Origin: an uncultured Acetobacter sp.
GTDB taxonomy: Bacteria > Pseudomonadota > Alphaproteobacteria > Acetobacterales > Acetobacteraceae
NCBI GenBank assembly: GCA_937900755.1
Contig: CALCDN010000063.1
Location: 1 to 11,815 of the forward strand
DNA: 11,815 bases
Direction of reading: 5' to 3'
Translations under genes and position numbers: made by a program
The notes under the pieces: model-generated
Database searches by the model: none
Told to the model about the DNA's origin: nothing
Seen by the model: the letters and a program-made list of their open reading frames with translations, nothing else
Shown here: piece by piece, positions 1-5,118 of the stretch
Position numbering within the stretch: position 1 is the stretch's first letter
Layout of the letters: each line of letters begins with the position of its first letter

Positions 1-54
1 GTGCCAGTGCCAGTGCCAGTGCCAGTGCCAGTGCCAGTGCCAGTGCCAGTGCCA
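1..54. repeat. GTGCCA hexanucleotide tandem repeat, 9 perfect copies, open at the contig edge
   Basis: Nine perfect head-to-tail copies of GTGCCA fill positions 1-54, then the phase breaks at GTGTGG. The array runs off the left edge, so the true copy number is unknown, and it is probably why the assembly stopped here. One plus-strand frame reads it as Ala-Ser repeats and stays open to about 248. That extension is Gly/Arg-rich, contains a transcription terminator hairpin and resembles no protein I know, so I do not call it a gene. Whether the array lies in a coding region to the left cannot be decided. Positions 55-160 show nothing else I can support. Confidence 0.95.
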
Positions 55-162
55 GTGTGGTCTGTCAAAGGGGCTGGGGTGGCGGAGGGCGTGGGAGCCG
101 CACCACGGGCCGTATCCGCCCATGCCGCGGGTGGCGTGGTTACGCAGAGCGCAACAGACAGG

Positions 163-205
163 CTATAAAACAGAAACCCGTTCCTTCGGTATCCGAGGGA
201 ACGGG
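163..205 (-). terminator. Rho-independent terminator downstream of rpmJ
   Basis: Positions 177-189 (CCCGTTCCTTCGG) and 193-205 (CCGAGGGAACGGG) form a 13-bp stem with one G-T wobble and a 3-base TAT loop. On the minus strand the stem is followed by the T-rich run TTTCTGTTTTAT, as expected for an intrinsic terminator of the minus-strand rpmJ transcript, whose stop lies about 55 bases upstream. The plus-strand side has only CTTTG, so termination in that direction would be weaker. Confidence 0.8.
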
Positions 206-260
206 CTTTGTACATGAATGCCATGATAAGCTTGCCCGGAAGGGCTAGGCCCACCATGAA

Positions 261-386
261 TCAGCCCTGACGGGCTTTCATGCGGGGGTTCTTCTTGTTG
301 ATGACGTAAACCCGGCCACGACGACGCACCACACGGCAGTCTTTGTCGCGCACCTTGGCTGACTTCAGGCTATTTCTGATTTTCAT
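261..386 (-). CDS. rpmJ: 50S ribosomal protein L36 (RpmJ), zinc-free form
   Basis: This 41-residue, strongly basic protein begins MKIRNSLKSAK and ends KKNPRMKARQG, the signature of bacterial L36, a small component of the large ribosomal subunit. Canonical zinc-ribbon L36 carries a CxxC pair and later Cys/His ligands. Here only one Cys remains (DCRVV, residue 17) and the later ligand positions are Asn and Arg/Met, so this is the zinc-independent (C-minus) type seen in many alphaproteobacteria. The ATG at 386 is chosen because the protein then matches the family end to end. A GGAG lies 10 bases upstream, and a promoter with good hexamers is present. The frame stays open upstream to 653, but that part is low-complexity shadow of oxyR and intergenic DNA. 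The gene is monocistronic, with its own promoter and terminator. Confidence 0.95.
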   Translation of the reverse strand: MKIRNSLKSAKVRDKDCRVVRRRGRVYVINKKNPRMKARQG

Positions 387-437
387 GGCCCGTATTCTCC
401 GCCGATGCTGCTCAATGCATGAAATAAGTTGGCTCGG

Positions 438-466
438 CACATACCGGCCCAGTGCGGCTGAGTCAA
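438..466 (-). promoter_or_regulatory. sigma70-type promoter of rpmJ
   Basis: Read on the minus strand, TTGACT (461-466) and TATGTG (438-443) are separated by exactly 17 bases. Transcription would start near 431, giving a leader of about 45 bases before the rpmJ ATG at 386. This is the clearest promoter in the 387-550 gap between rpmJ and oxyR. The rest of that gap is T/G-rich on the plus strand and shows no gene. Confidence 0.7.
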
Positions 467-550
467 TATTCCCCGCAGTTATCGTGTGTTTTTCTTGCTG
501 ATTTTGTGGTGTCGGGTGGTTTTTTGTCGCGTTTTGGGGGAGTGGCCCTC

Positions 551-1480
551 TCAGTTCGGTTGCGGTGCAAGTGTGCGCAACGTGTTGGCCAGGGTGGTAA
601 AATCCGCCGCGCGTGGGGAGCGGGGGCGCCATGCCAGGCCAATGGTGCGGCATGTGCCTCCTCCCGCAAGTGGGCGGGCAAGGACGGCGCGGTTTTTAAG
701 GACGCCCTCATCAATGGCCAATGCGGGCATGATGGCGATTCCCAGCCCCAGTTCCACCATTTCCGCCATGCTGTGGAGCGACATGGCGGTAAAGGTGGGT
801 TCGCTCTCCCCTTCCGAGCCGCTGCGGCTGGGGCTTTGGCGGCAGATGGCCAGTGTCTGTTCGCGCAGGCAGTGCCCGTCCTCCATCATGACCATGTTGT
901 ATTCGGCCAACCGCTCCACAGGAACGCTCTCCAGCGCCCCAAAGGGGTGGTTGGTGGGCATGATGACGTAAAAGGGGTCCTGCCATAGCGGGTGCGTTTC
1001 CGTGCCCTCACACAGGCAGGGCATGGCCAGGACCAGCATGTCCAGTTGGCCAAGGGAGAGCTTTTCCAGCAGATGTTCGGTGGTGTCTTCTGTCAGGGAC
1101 AAGAGCAGGCGCGGAAAATGCTCGCGCAGTATGCGCACCATGCGTGGGATCAGAAACGGGCCAACGGTGGGGATAACCCCGAGTCGCAAAGGCCCGGTCA
1201 ACGGGGTGCGGGCAGCCGCGGCCAACTGGGGCACCGCCTCCAGCGCGGCCAGTGCCTGGCGGGCTTTAAGGGCTATCTCGTGGCCCAGCGGGGTAAAAAC
1301 CACTTTTTTGCCCACGGTGCGGTCCAGCAACGGTGCGTCCAGCTGGCGTTCAAGGGTCATGATCCCAGCGGATAGCGTGGACTGGGTAACGGCGCAGACC
1401 GCCGCCGCCCGGCCAAAGTGACGTAATTCGGAAAGGGCGATCAGGTAACGCAGCTGCTGGGCGGAGGGGAGGGGAAACAT
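551..1480 (-). CDS. oxyR: OxyR, LysR-family hydrogen peroxide sensor/regulator
   Basis: A 309-residue LysR-type transcription factor. An N-terminal winged helix-turn-helix (about residues 4-62, with HFGRAAAVCAVTQSTLSAGI) is followed by a LysR substrate-binding domain with the OxyR-typical GVIPTVGPFLIP segment. The decisive feature is MMEDGHCLREQTLAIC. Cys204 and Cys213 keep the nine-residue spacing of the redox pair Cys199/Cys208 of E. coli OxyR, which forms a disulfide under peroxide and switches the protein to activation. The ATG at 1480 is preferred because AGGA lies 7 bases upstream; an in-frame TTG two codons earlier sits right against that Shine-Dalgarno. The gene diverges from ahpC across 162 bases, the usual arrangement in which OxyR controls ahpC and often itself. 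No missing residues or frameshift were seen. Confidence 0.95.
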   Translation of the reverse strand: MFPLPSAQQLRYLIALSELRHFGRAAAVCAVTQSTLSAGIMTLERQLDAPLLDRTVGKKVVFTPLGHEIALKARQALAALEAVPQLAAAARTPLTGPLRLGVIPTVGPFLIPRMVRILREHFPRLLLSLTEDTTEHLLEKLSLGQLDMLVLAMPCLCEGTETHPLWQDPFYVIMPTNHPFGALESVPVERLAEYNMVMMEDGHCLREQTLAICRQSPSRSGSEGESEPTFTAMSLHSMAEMVELGLGIAIMPALAIDEGVLKNRAVLARPLAGGGTCRTIGLAWRPRSPRAADFTTLANTLRTLAPQPN

Positions 1481-1510
1481 GGCCAAGTCCTACCTGAAAA
1501 CCGGGGGTGG

Positions 1511-1560
1511 TTAATCGATACGCTCAATTGTTCCTATATAAAATATTCATTGGATTAAAT
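1511..1560. promoter_or_regulatory. A+T-rich divergent regulatory region between oxyR and ahpC
   Basis: The 162-base gap contains a short, markedly A+T-rich patch (1511-1560) in otherwise GC-rich DNA. It holds GATA at 1517-1520, a CAATTG palindrome at 1525-1530, CTATATAAAATATT at 1534-1547 and GGATTAAAT at 1552-1560. The GATA and CTAT elements recall halves of the OxyR consensus (ATAG and CTAT arms), but spacing and identity are imperfect. TTGTTC (1528-1533) is a possible -35 for ahpC. That OxyR binds here is inferred from divergent LysR gene organisation, not from a clean motif match. Confidence 0.4.
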
Positions 1561-1642
1561 GAAAAAGGCGGCTCATACAGGTTTGCACCGCCTGGCCAAC
1601 CCAAGATGGTCAGGCACAGTGCCAGAAACAAGGAGCAAACAT

Positions 1643-2185
1643 ATGCTGACCGTTGGCGATAAGTTTCCCAGCTTTGATCTGACCGCCGTTCCGGGTGGGC
1701 CAGAAGGCCTGAAGGGCGAATTCGTTCAGATTTCCGACAAGTCCGATGCAGGTAAGTGGAAAGTGGTGTTCTTCTGGCCGAAGGACTTCACCTTTGTCTG
1801 CCCGACCGAAATCGTGGCTTTTGGCAAGATGTCCAAAGACTTCGCAGACCGTGACGCGGTTGTGTACGGCGTTTCCATTGATAGCGAGTTCGTGCACCTG
1901 AACTGGCGCTTGCACCATGATGACCTGAAGGATCTGCCGATCCCGATGCTGGCCGACATCAAGCGCGAGCTGACCGAAGGCACGGGCGTTATGGCAAAGG
2001 ACGCAGGCGTTGCACTGCGCGCGACCTTTGTTGTCGACCCCCACGGCGTGATTCGTCATGTGTCCGTCAACGACCTGTCCGTTGGTCGTAACCCGCAGGA
2101 AATCCTGCGTATTCTTGACGGCCTGCAGAGCGATGAGCTGTGCCCGTGCAACTGGAAAAAGGGCGAAGACTTTATCAAAGTCTGA
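1643..2185 (+). CDS. ahpC: AhpC, peroxiredoxin (alkyl hydroperoxide reductase), AhpD-dependent type
   Basis: A 180-residue thioredoxin-fold peroxiredoxin that reduces H2O2, organic hydroperoxides and peroxynitrite in the cytoplasm. The peroxidatic Cys53 lies in FTFVCPTEIVAF. The C-terminus carries SDELCPCNWKKG with Cys167 and Cys169, matching the ELCACNW motif of Mycobacterium tuberculosis AhpC, which is recycled through AhpD, rather than the single resolving Cys of AhpF-dependent enterobacterial enzymes. The start at ATG 1643 is supported by AGGAG seven bases upstream and by family alignment (MLTVGDKFPSFDLTAV). An upstream in-frame extension to 1559 is non-homologous leader. ahpD follows 202 bases downstream on the same strand and oxyR is divergent, so peroxide induction through OxyR is likely. 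All expected catalytic residues are present. Confidence 0.96.
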   Translation: MLTVGDKFPSFDLTAVPGGPEGLKGEFVQISDKSDAGKWKVVFFWPKDFTFVCPTEIVAFGKMSKDFADRDAVVYGVSIDSEFVHLNWRLHHDDLKDLPIPMLADIKRELTEGTGVMAKDAGVALRATFVVDPHGVIRHVSVNDLSVGRNPQEILRILDGLQSDELCPCNWKKGEDFIKV

Positions 2186-2199
2186 GTCTGACGTACCTG

Positions 2200-2294
2200 C
2201 CGGTCCGTTTTTGCGGGCCGGGAGGTGGTGTGGTGGGCACCTGGCGTGGCCACCGCATCACCCAGCCATTCTAGTATTCAGGGCCGGTTGGCCC
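2200..2294 (+). other. ahpC-ahpD spacer with three hairpins and no T tract
   Basis: The 202-base spacer holds no supported gene. An 8-bp stem pairs 2200-2207 (CCGGTCCG) with 2214-2221 (CGGGCCGG) around a T-rich loop 15 bases after the ahpC stop. Two small stems follow: GGGCC/GGCCC near 2281-2294 and GCAGC/GCTGC just beyond. None is followed by a T run, so they look more like mRNA-end stabilisers or an attenuating or processing element between ahpC and ahpD than a full terminator. I found no strong promoter for ahpD; GATAAT at about 2366-2371 is a possible -10 with a poor -35. Confidence 0.4.
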
Positions 2295-2387
2295 GACCAG
2301 CAGCCAAAAGCTGCGTCCATGTGTTCCAGTGACCATGACCCTGGCCTGGCACAATTTTCCCAAAGATAATTCACGACGGAAAAAGTC

Positions 2388-2915
2388 ATGTCCATCGATG
2401 CACTCAAAGACCGTATTCCCGATTACGCCAAGGACCTGCGCCTGAACCTGGGGTCCCTTGCCAGCGATATCGCCCTGACCCCGCAGCAGCTTGGCGGCAC
2501 CTTTGTGGCCTCCGCCCTGGCCGCCCGCAATGATGATGTCACGCGTGAGATTGTAGCCCAGTTTCGTGATGTTCTGTCCGAACAGGCGCTGGTTGCCGCG
2601 CAATCGGCCAATGCCATTATGGGCATGAACAACATCTATTACCGCTTTGTGCATATGGCGGGTGGTGAATATGCCAAAATGCCAGCACAGCTGCGCATGA
2701 GCGTTATTGGTAACCCCGGTGTGGACAAGGCGGACTTTGAGCTGTGGTGCCTGGCTGTGTCCATTATCAACGGGTGTGACCTGTGCGTGACCAGCCACGA
2801 AAAAATCGTGCGTGACGCATTGGGCGCCGCCGCCGTGCAGACTGCTGCGCGCATTGCGGCAACCGTGCATGCGGTCGCGGTTACATTGCAAGGCGCGGAC
2901 GCATTGCAGAACTAA
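2388..2915 (+). CDS. ahpD: AhpD, alkylhydroperoxidase-like reductant partner of AhpC
   Basis: A 175-residue all-alpha protein of the AhpD/CMD family, close to the usual 177. It begins MSIDALKDRIPDYAKDLRLN and carries the CxxC active site in NGCDLCVTSHE: Cys130, Cys133 and His137, with Glu118 upstream. These match the numbering of the M. tuberculosis AhpD catalytic set exactly. AhpD uses its disulfide to reduce AhpC, with electrons coming from dihydrolipoamide proteins in mycobacteria. The position of the mycobacterial relay residue His132 is Leu here, a departure that may or may not matter. The ATG at 2388 has GGA eight bases upstream. Gene order ahpC-ahpD with divergent oxyR, and no ahpF nearby, supports AhpD as the physiological reductant. 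Expression is probably linked to ahpC, though the 202-base spacer leaves room for separate control. Confidence 0.95.
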   Translation: MSIDALKDRIPDYAKDLRLNLGSLASDIALTPQQLGGTFVASALAARNDDVTREIVAQFRDVLSEQALVAAQSANAIMGMNNIYYRFVHMAGGEYAKMPAQLRMSVIGNPGVDKADFELWCLAVSIINGCDLCVTSHEKIVRDALGAAAVQTAARIAATVHAVAVTLQGADALQN

Positions 2916-2942
2916 AAGTTTTGGAATGAGCGGAAAAGATAG

Positions 2943-2968
2943 GGCCGGCTAACGTCCAGTGGCCGGCC
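2943..2968. terminator. GC-rich hairpin between ahpD and tRNA-Asp
   Basis: GGCCGGC (2943-2949) pairs perfectly with GCCGGCC (2962-2968) around a 12-base loop, in the gap between the 3' ends of convergent ahpD and tRNA-Asp. On the minus strand it is followed by CTATCTTTTCC, a modest T-rich stretch, so it may terminate the tRNA transcript and possibly ahpD from the other side. The rest of the 2916-3046 gap shows no gene. Confidence 0.4.
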
Positions 2969-3046
2969 AGGGAAGCGCGTCCTGGCTGAACTGCCCGGGG
3001 GCGCGCTCGACGCCACTTTACGGATACAACAGATTGTAAAGGAAAG

Positions 3047-3123
<77 letters not shown>

Positions 3124-3165
3124 ATTTTCCAGCGCTCAACAGTTGTGTGCGCTGGTATGTGGGGC

Positions 3166-3193
3166 TTTATAACGATGTTTTTCTCTTTGGCAA
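3166..3193 (-). promoter_or_regulatory. sigma70-type promoter of tRNA-Asp
   Basis: On the minus strand TTGCCA (3188-3193) and TATAAA (3166-3171) are 16 bases apart. The predicted start near 3159 leaves about 36 bases of 5' leader before the mature tRNA at 3123, to be removed by RNase P. Other content of the 3124-3280 gap is A/T-rich, including a run of seven A at 3207-3213, with no gene. Confidence 0.65.
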
Positions 3194-3280
3194 CAGGCAT
3201 TTCACAAAAAAATGCAATGAACCACATTTTTGCCGGAGCTGTGTCGGGTGTGGGGGTGCAAATGCCCAAGGGCCGCGACA

Positions 3281-4108
3281 TCAGCCAAAACGGTAGCCAG
3301 AGAGAGTCTTGCCCAGAACAGTATCGCTGTAAATCTGCTGGCCATGATCGTGCCCTGCGGCTCCGGCCGCGACCATAAGTGGCAGCAGATGCTCCTCCCG
3401 CGGGTGGCACAGGCGCGCACCCGGCGCCTGCGCCCACTGGGTCAACCGCAGGTTCCGCTCTGGTGCAGGTGCGCTTATGGTTGCACTCAGCCACGTATCA
3501 AACGCCTTTGCGGGCTGGTCGGTCACGGGGGAGCCGTTCATGAAGTGGCCAAGGTTATGGTAGCTCATGCCCGTGCCGACAATCAGCACATTGTCTGCGC
3601 GCAAAGGGGCCAGGGCCGCGCCAATGGCCAGGTGCAGGGCCGGGTCCAGAGTGTTTTGCAAGGACAGTTCCACAACAGGTATGTCCGCCTGTGCAAAGGC
3701 CAGCATAAGGGGAATGAACACCCCATGGTCAAAGCCGCGCTGTGGGTCTTCGGCGCTGGCAAGGCCCGCATCCGCCAGTAACCCGCATATGCGTTGTGCC
3801 AGGGCGGGGCTGCCCGGAGCGGGGTATTGCAGCGCATAGGTGTGGGGGGGAAAGCCGTAATAGTCGTATATCAGTTCCGGTGCGGTGCCTGACGTGATTG
3901 TGGTGACCCGCTCCTCCCAATGGCCCGAGACAACCACAATGGCATCAGGCTTTTGTGGAAGCGTGGCGCAAAGCCCGCGCAAAAAAGTGGCCATGTGGTC
4001 CCATGTCCGGGGCCAGTCCATAAAAAAGCACGGACCACCCCCGTGGGGGATAAACAGGGTCGGCTGTTTTGGGGGCAGGGTAGCGGAGCTGGAAGCAGGC
4101 ATGAACAT
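3281..4108 (-). CDS. Class III extradiol ring-cleavage dioxygenase, YgiD/DODA (LigB) family
   Basis: A 275-residue cytoplasmic enzyme of the LigB superfamily, closest in layout to E. coli YgiD and plant DOPA 4,5-dioxygenase. Iron/zinc and catalytic His candidates are visible in order: His22 in FIPHGGGP, His63 in VSGHWEE, His184 in GTGMSYHNLGHF, and His235/His240 in HPREEHLLPLM. The family opens catechol rings (for example DOPA) next to the hydroxyl pair, but the physiological substrate in bacteria is often unknown and nothing nearby names one. GTG 4111 and ATGs at 4108 and 4102 compete as starts, and none has a strong Shine-Dalgarno. I chose 4108 as the first ATG. The gene lies downstream of ppa on the same strand but is separated by two hairpins, so it is probably its own transcript. 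Confidence 0.85.
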   Translation of the reverse strand: MFMPASSSATLPPKQPTLFIPHGGGPCFFMDWPRTWDHMATFLRGLCATLPQKPDAIVVVSGHWEERVTTITSGTAPELIYDYYGFPPHTYALQYPAPGSPALAQRICGLLADAGLASAEDPQRGFDHGVFIPLMLAFAQADIPVVELSLQNTLDPALHLAIGAALAPLRADNVLIVGTGMSYHNLGHFMNGSPVTDQPAKAFDTWLSATISAPAPERNLRLTQWAQAPGARLCHPREEHLLPLMVAAGAAGHDHGQQIYSDTVLGKTLSGYRFG

Positions 4109-4197
4109 CACCGTAAAAGGAACAGGGGCCCAGGGTATTGTTCAAAGCATGATGTAAAACTGGCGGACTGATAATCCGCAATGCCTGCAATATATCT

Positions 4198-4259
4198 CAC
4201 ACCCATGGTGCGAACATGGGTGTGGCAGGCCGGCATGGCAGTCTTGTGTCCGCCATGCC
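4198..4259. other. Two tandem perfect hairpins between the dioxygenase gene and ppa
   Basis: Hairpin A pairs CACACCCATG (4198-4207) with CATGGGTGTG (4215-4224), a perfect 10-bp stem with a 7-base loop. Hairpin B pairs GGCATGGC (4232-4239) with GCCATGCC (4252-4259), a perfect 8-bp stem with a 12-base loop. They sit 26-87 bases past the ppa stop on the minus strand. Neither has a T run, so they may act as 3'-end stabilisers or Rho-type terminators of ppa, or they may be a small dispersed element. The remainder of 4109-4284 shows no gene. Confidence 0.6.
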
Positions 4260-4284
4260 CTGCGCAGTAAAGACCTTTGTGGCC

Positions 4285-4812
4285 TTATTTGGTCTTTGCG
4301 GCTTCCAGAGCCTTGAGGATGAAGTCCCCGGCTTCTTCCTTCGTGCCCCAGCCGGTCACTTTCACCCACTTGCCTTTTTCAAGGTCCTTGTAGCGGGTAA
4401 AGAAGTGCTCAATGGCCTTGACCGTGATTTCGGGCAGGTCATCGGTGGTTTCAACCTTGGAAAATTCCGGGTGCACCTTGTCGTGCGGGACGCAGATGAT
4501 CTTTTCGTCCTGGCCGGATTCGTCTTCCATCTTCAGCACGCCAATGGGGCGGGCCCGGATAACGCTGCCCGGTACCACGTTGGAGGGGGTCAGGACCAGG
4601 GCGTCCGTGGGGTCGCCATCGGCGGCCAGCGTGTTGGGGATAAAGCCATAGGCTGTTGGGTAGGCCATGGGCGTGAACAGAAAACGGTCAACGAACAGGG
4701 CGCCACTTTCCTTGTCAATTTCGTATTTGACCGAGGAACCCTGCGGGATTTCAATCACGACATTAATGTCGAACGGCACATCCTTGCCGGGGGAAAGTTT
4801 GGAAACGTCCAT
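4285..4812 (-). CDS. ppa: Inorganic pyrophosphatase, family I (PPase)
   Basis: A 175-residue soluble, metal-dependent hexameric-type pyrophosphatase (E. coli enzyme about 176), which hydrolyses PPi to two phosphates and so pulls DNA, RNA and aminoacyl-tRNA synthesis forward. The metal signature DGDPTDALV places Asp65, Asp67 and Asp70 exactly as in E. coli numbering. Further active-site residues match too: Lys29 and Glu31 in VKYEID, Tyr55 in PTAYGFIP, and Asp97, Asp102 and Lys104 in EDESGQDEK. The fifth signature residue is Thr where aliphatic residues are typical, a mild variation. ATG 4812 is preferred because GGAG lies 8 bases upstream; an in-frame GTG at 4818 sits only 2 bases after it. 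The gene has its own promoter and is divergent from tRNA-Ile2 and ettA. Confidence 0.96.
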   Translation of the reverse strand: MDVSKLSPGKDVPFDINVVIEIPQGSSVKYEIDKESGALFVDRFLFTPMAYPTAYGFIPNTLAADGDPTDALVLTPSNVVPGSVIRARPIGVLKMEDESGQDEKIICVPHDKVHPEFSKVETTDDLPEITVKAIEHFFTRYKDLEKGKWVKVTGWGTKEEAGDFILKALEAAKTK

Positions 4813-4851
4813 GAACACTGCTCCAACCGATAAATAAAGCGAATGGACCAG

Positions 4852-4880
4852 ACCCTATCCGCCCGTATGCGGCTTGCCAA
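4852..4880 (-). promoter_or_regulatory. sigma70-type promoter of ppa
   Basis: On the minus strand TTGGCA (4875-4880) and TAGGGT (4852-4857) are 17 bases apart, placing the start near 4845 and giving a leader of about 33 bases. The same hexamer pair recurs ahead of the djlA-like gene. Confidence 0.55.
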
Positions 4881-4928
4881 GAGGCGGAGTATAAACGGGC
4901 GATATATGGATTTTCCTGCCCCAGACCC

Positions 4929-4956
4929 TTGCCAAATGGCTCTGGTTGCGTAATCA
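4929..4956 (+). promoter_or_regulatory. Candidate promoter of tRNA-Ile2 (and perhaps ettA)
   Basis: TTGCCA (4929-4934), the same -35 as tRNA-Asp, precedes TAATCA (4951-4956) by 16 bases. Transcription would start only about 7 bases before the mature tRNA 5' end. No better hexamer pair fits the gap, but the -10 is imperfect. Confidence 0.45.
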
Positions 4957-4969
4957 GATACTCGCCTGC

Positions 4970-5043
4970 GCGCCCGTAGCTCAATTGGTTAGAGCGGGCC
5001 GCTCATAACGGCTTGGTTGCGGGTTCAAGTCCTGCCGGGCGCA
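4970..5043 (+). tRNA. tRNA-Ile2 (anticodon CAT, lysidine-modified type)
   Basis: A 74-base cloverleaf. The acceptor GCGCCCG pairs with CGGGCGC, the D stem is GCTC/GAGC, and the anticodon stem GGCCG/CGGCT encloses CTCATAA (anticodon CAT). The T arm is GCGGG-TTCAAGT-CCTGC and the discriminator is A. CCA is not encoded, unlike the tRNA-Asp in this window. CAT is shared by initiator Met, elongator Met and Ile2. The first acceptor pair is G-C, so it is not an initiator. The block from the anticodon loop into the T arm (CTCATAA, then GCTTGGT, GGTTCAAGTCC) resembles E. coli ileX-type Ile2 rather than elongator Met. It would read AUA after TilS converts C34 to lysidine. Elongator Met is the alternative. 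Confidence 0.85.
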
Positions 5044-5059
5044 GGCTGGTCCAGCCAGC

Positions 5060-5086
5060 AGCGCAGCCTGTGGGCGCTAATTTTTT
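5060..5086 (+). terminator. Candidate intrinsic terminator after tRNA-Ile2
   Basis: AGCGC (5060-5064) pairs with GCGCT (5074-5078), followed by AA and six T (5081-5086). The stem is short, so termination may be partial. No separate promoter for ettA is evident between here and 5118, so read-through from the tRNA promoter could feed ettA. Confidence 0.5.
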
Positions 5087-5118
5087 CAGTTCATTCCGCA
5101 TAACGGGAGTTCATCATC

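Noticed and set aside
57..248. Short plus-strand reading frame continuing from the hexamer repeat (Ala-Ser repeats, then a Gly/Arg-rich tail)
   Set aside because: It contains the 13-bp terminator hairpin of rpmJ, has no ribosome-binding site or recognisable domain, and its composition is that of noncoding GC-rich DNA.
452..1421. Several plus-strand open frames opposite oxyR
   Set aside because: They are antisense shadows of an intact, well-conserved oxyR in GC-rich DNA and show no domain or start signal.
1559..1642. Longer N-terminus for ahpC starting at 1559
   Set aside because: The ATG at 1643 has an AGGAG at proper spacing and fits the family. The upstream residues are unrelated to peroxiredoxins and lie in the promoter region.
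4970..5043. Calling the CAT tRNA an initiator Met
   Set aside because: It has a paired G-C at the first acceptor position and lacks the three G-C pairs at the base of the anticodon stem typical of initiators. Ile2 fits better.
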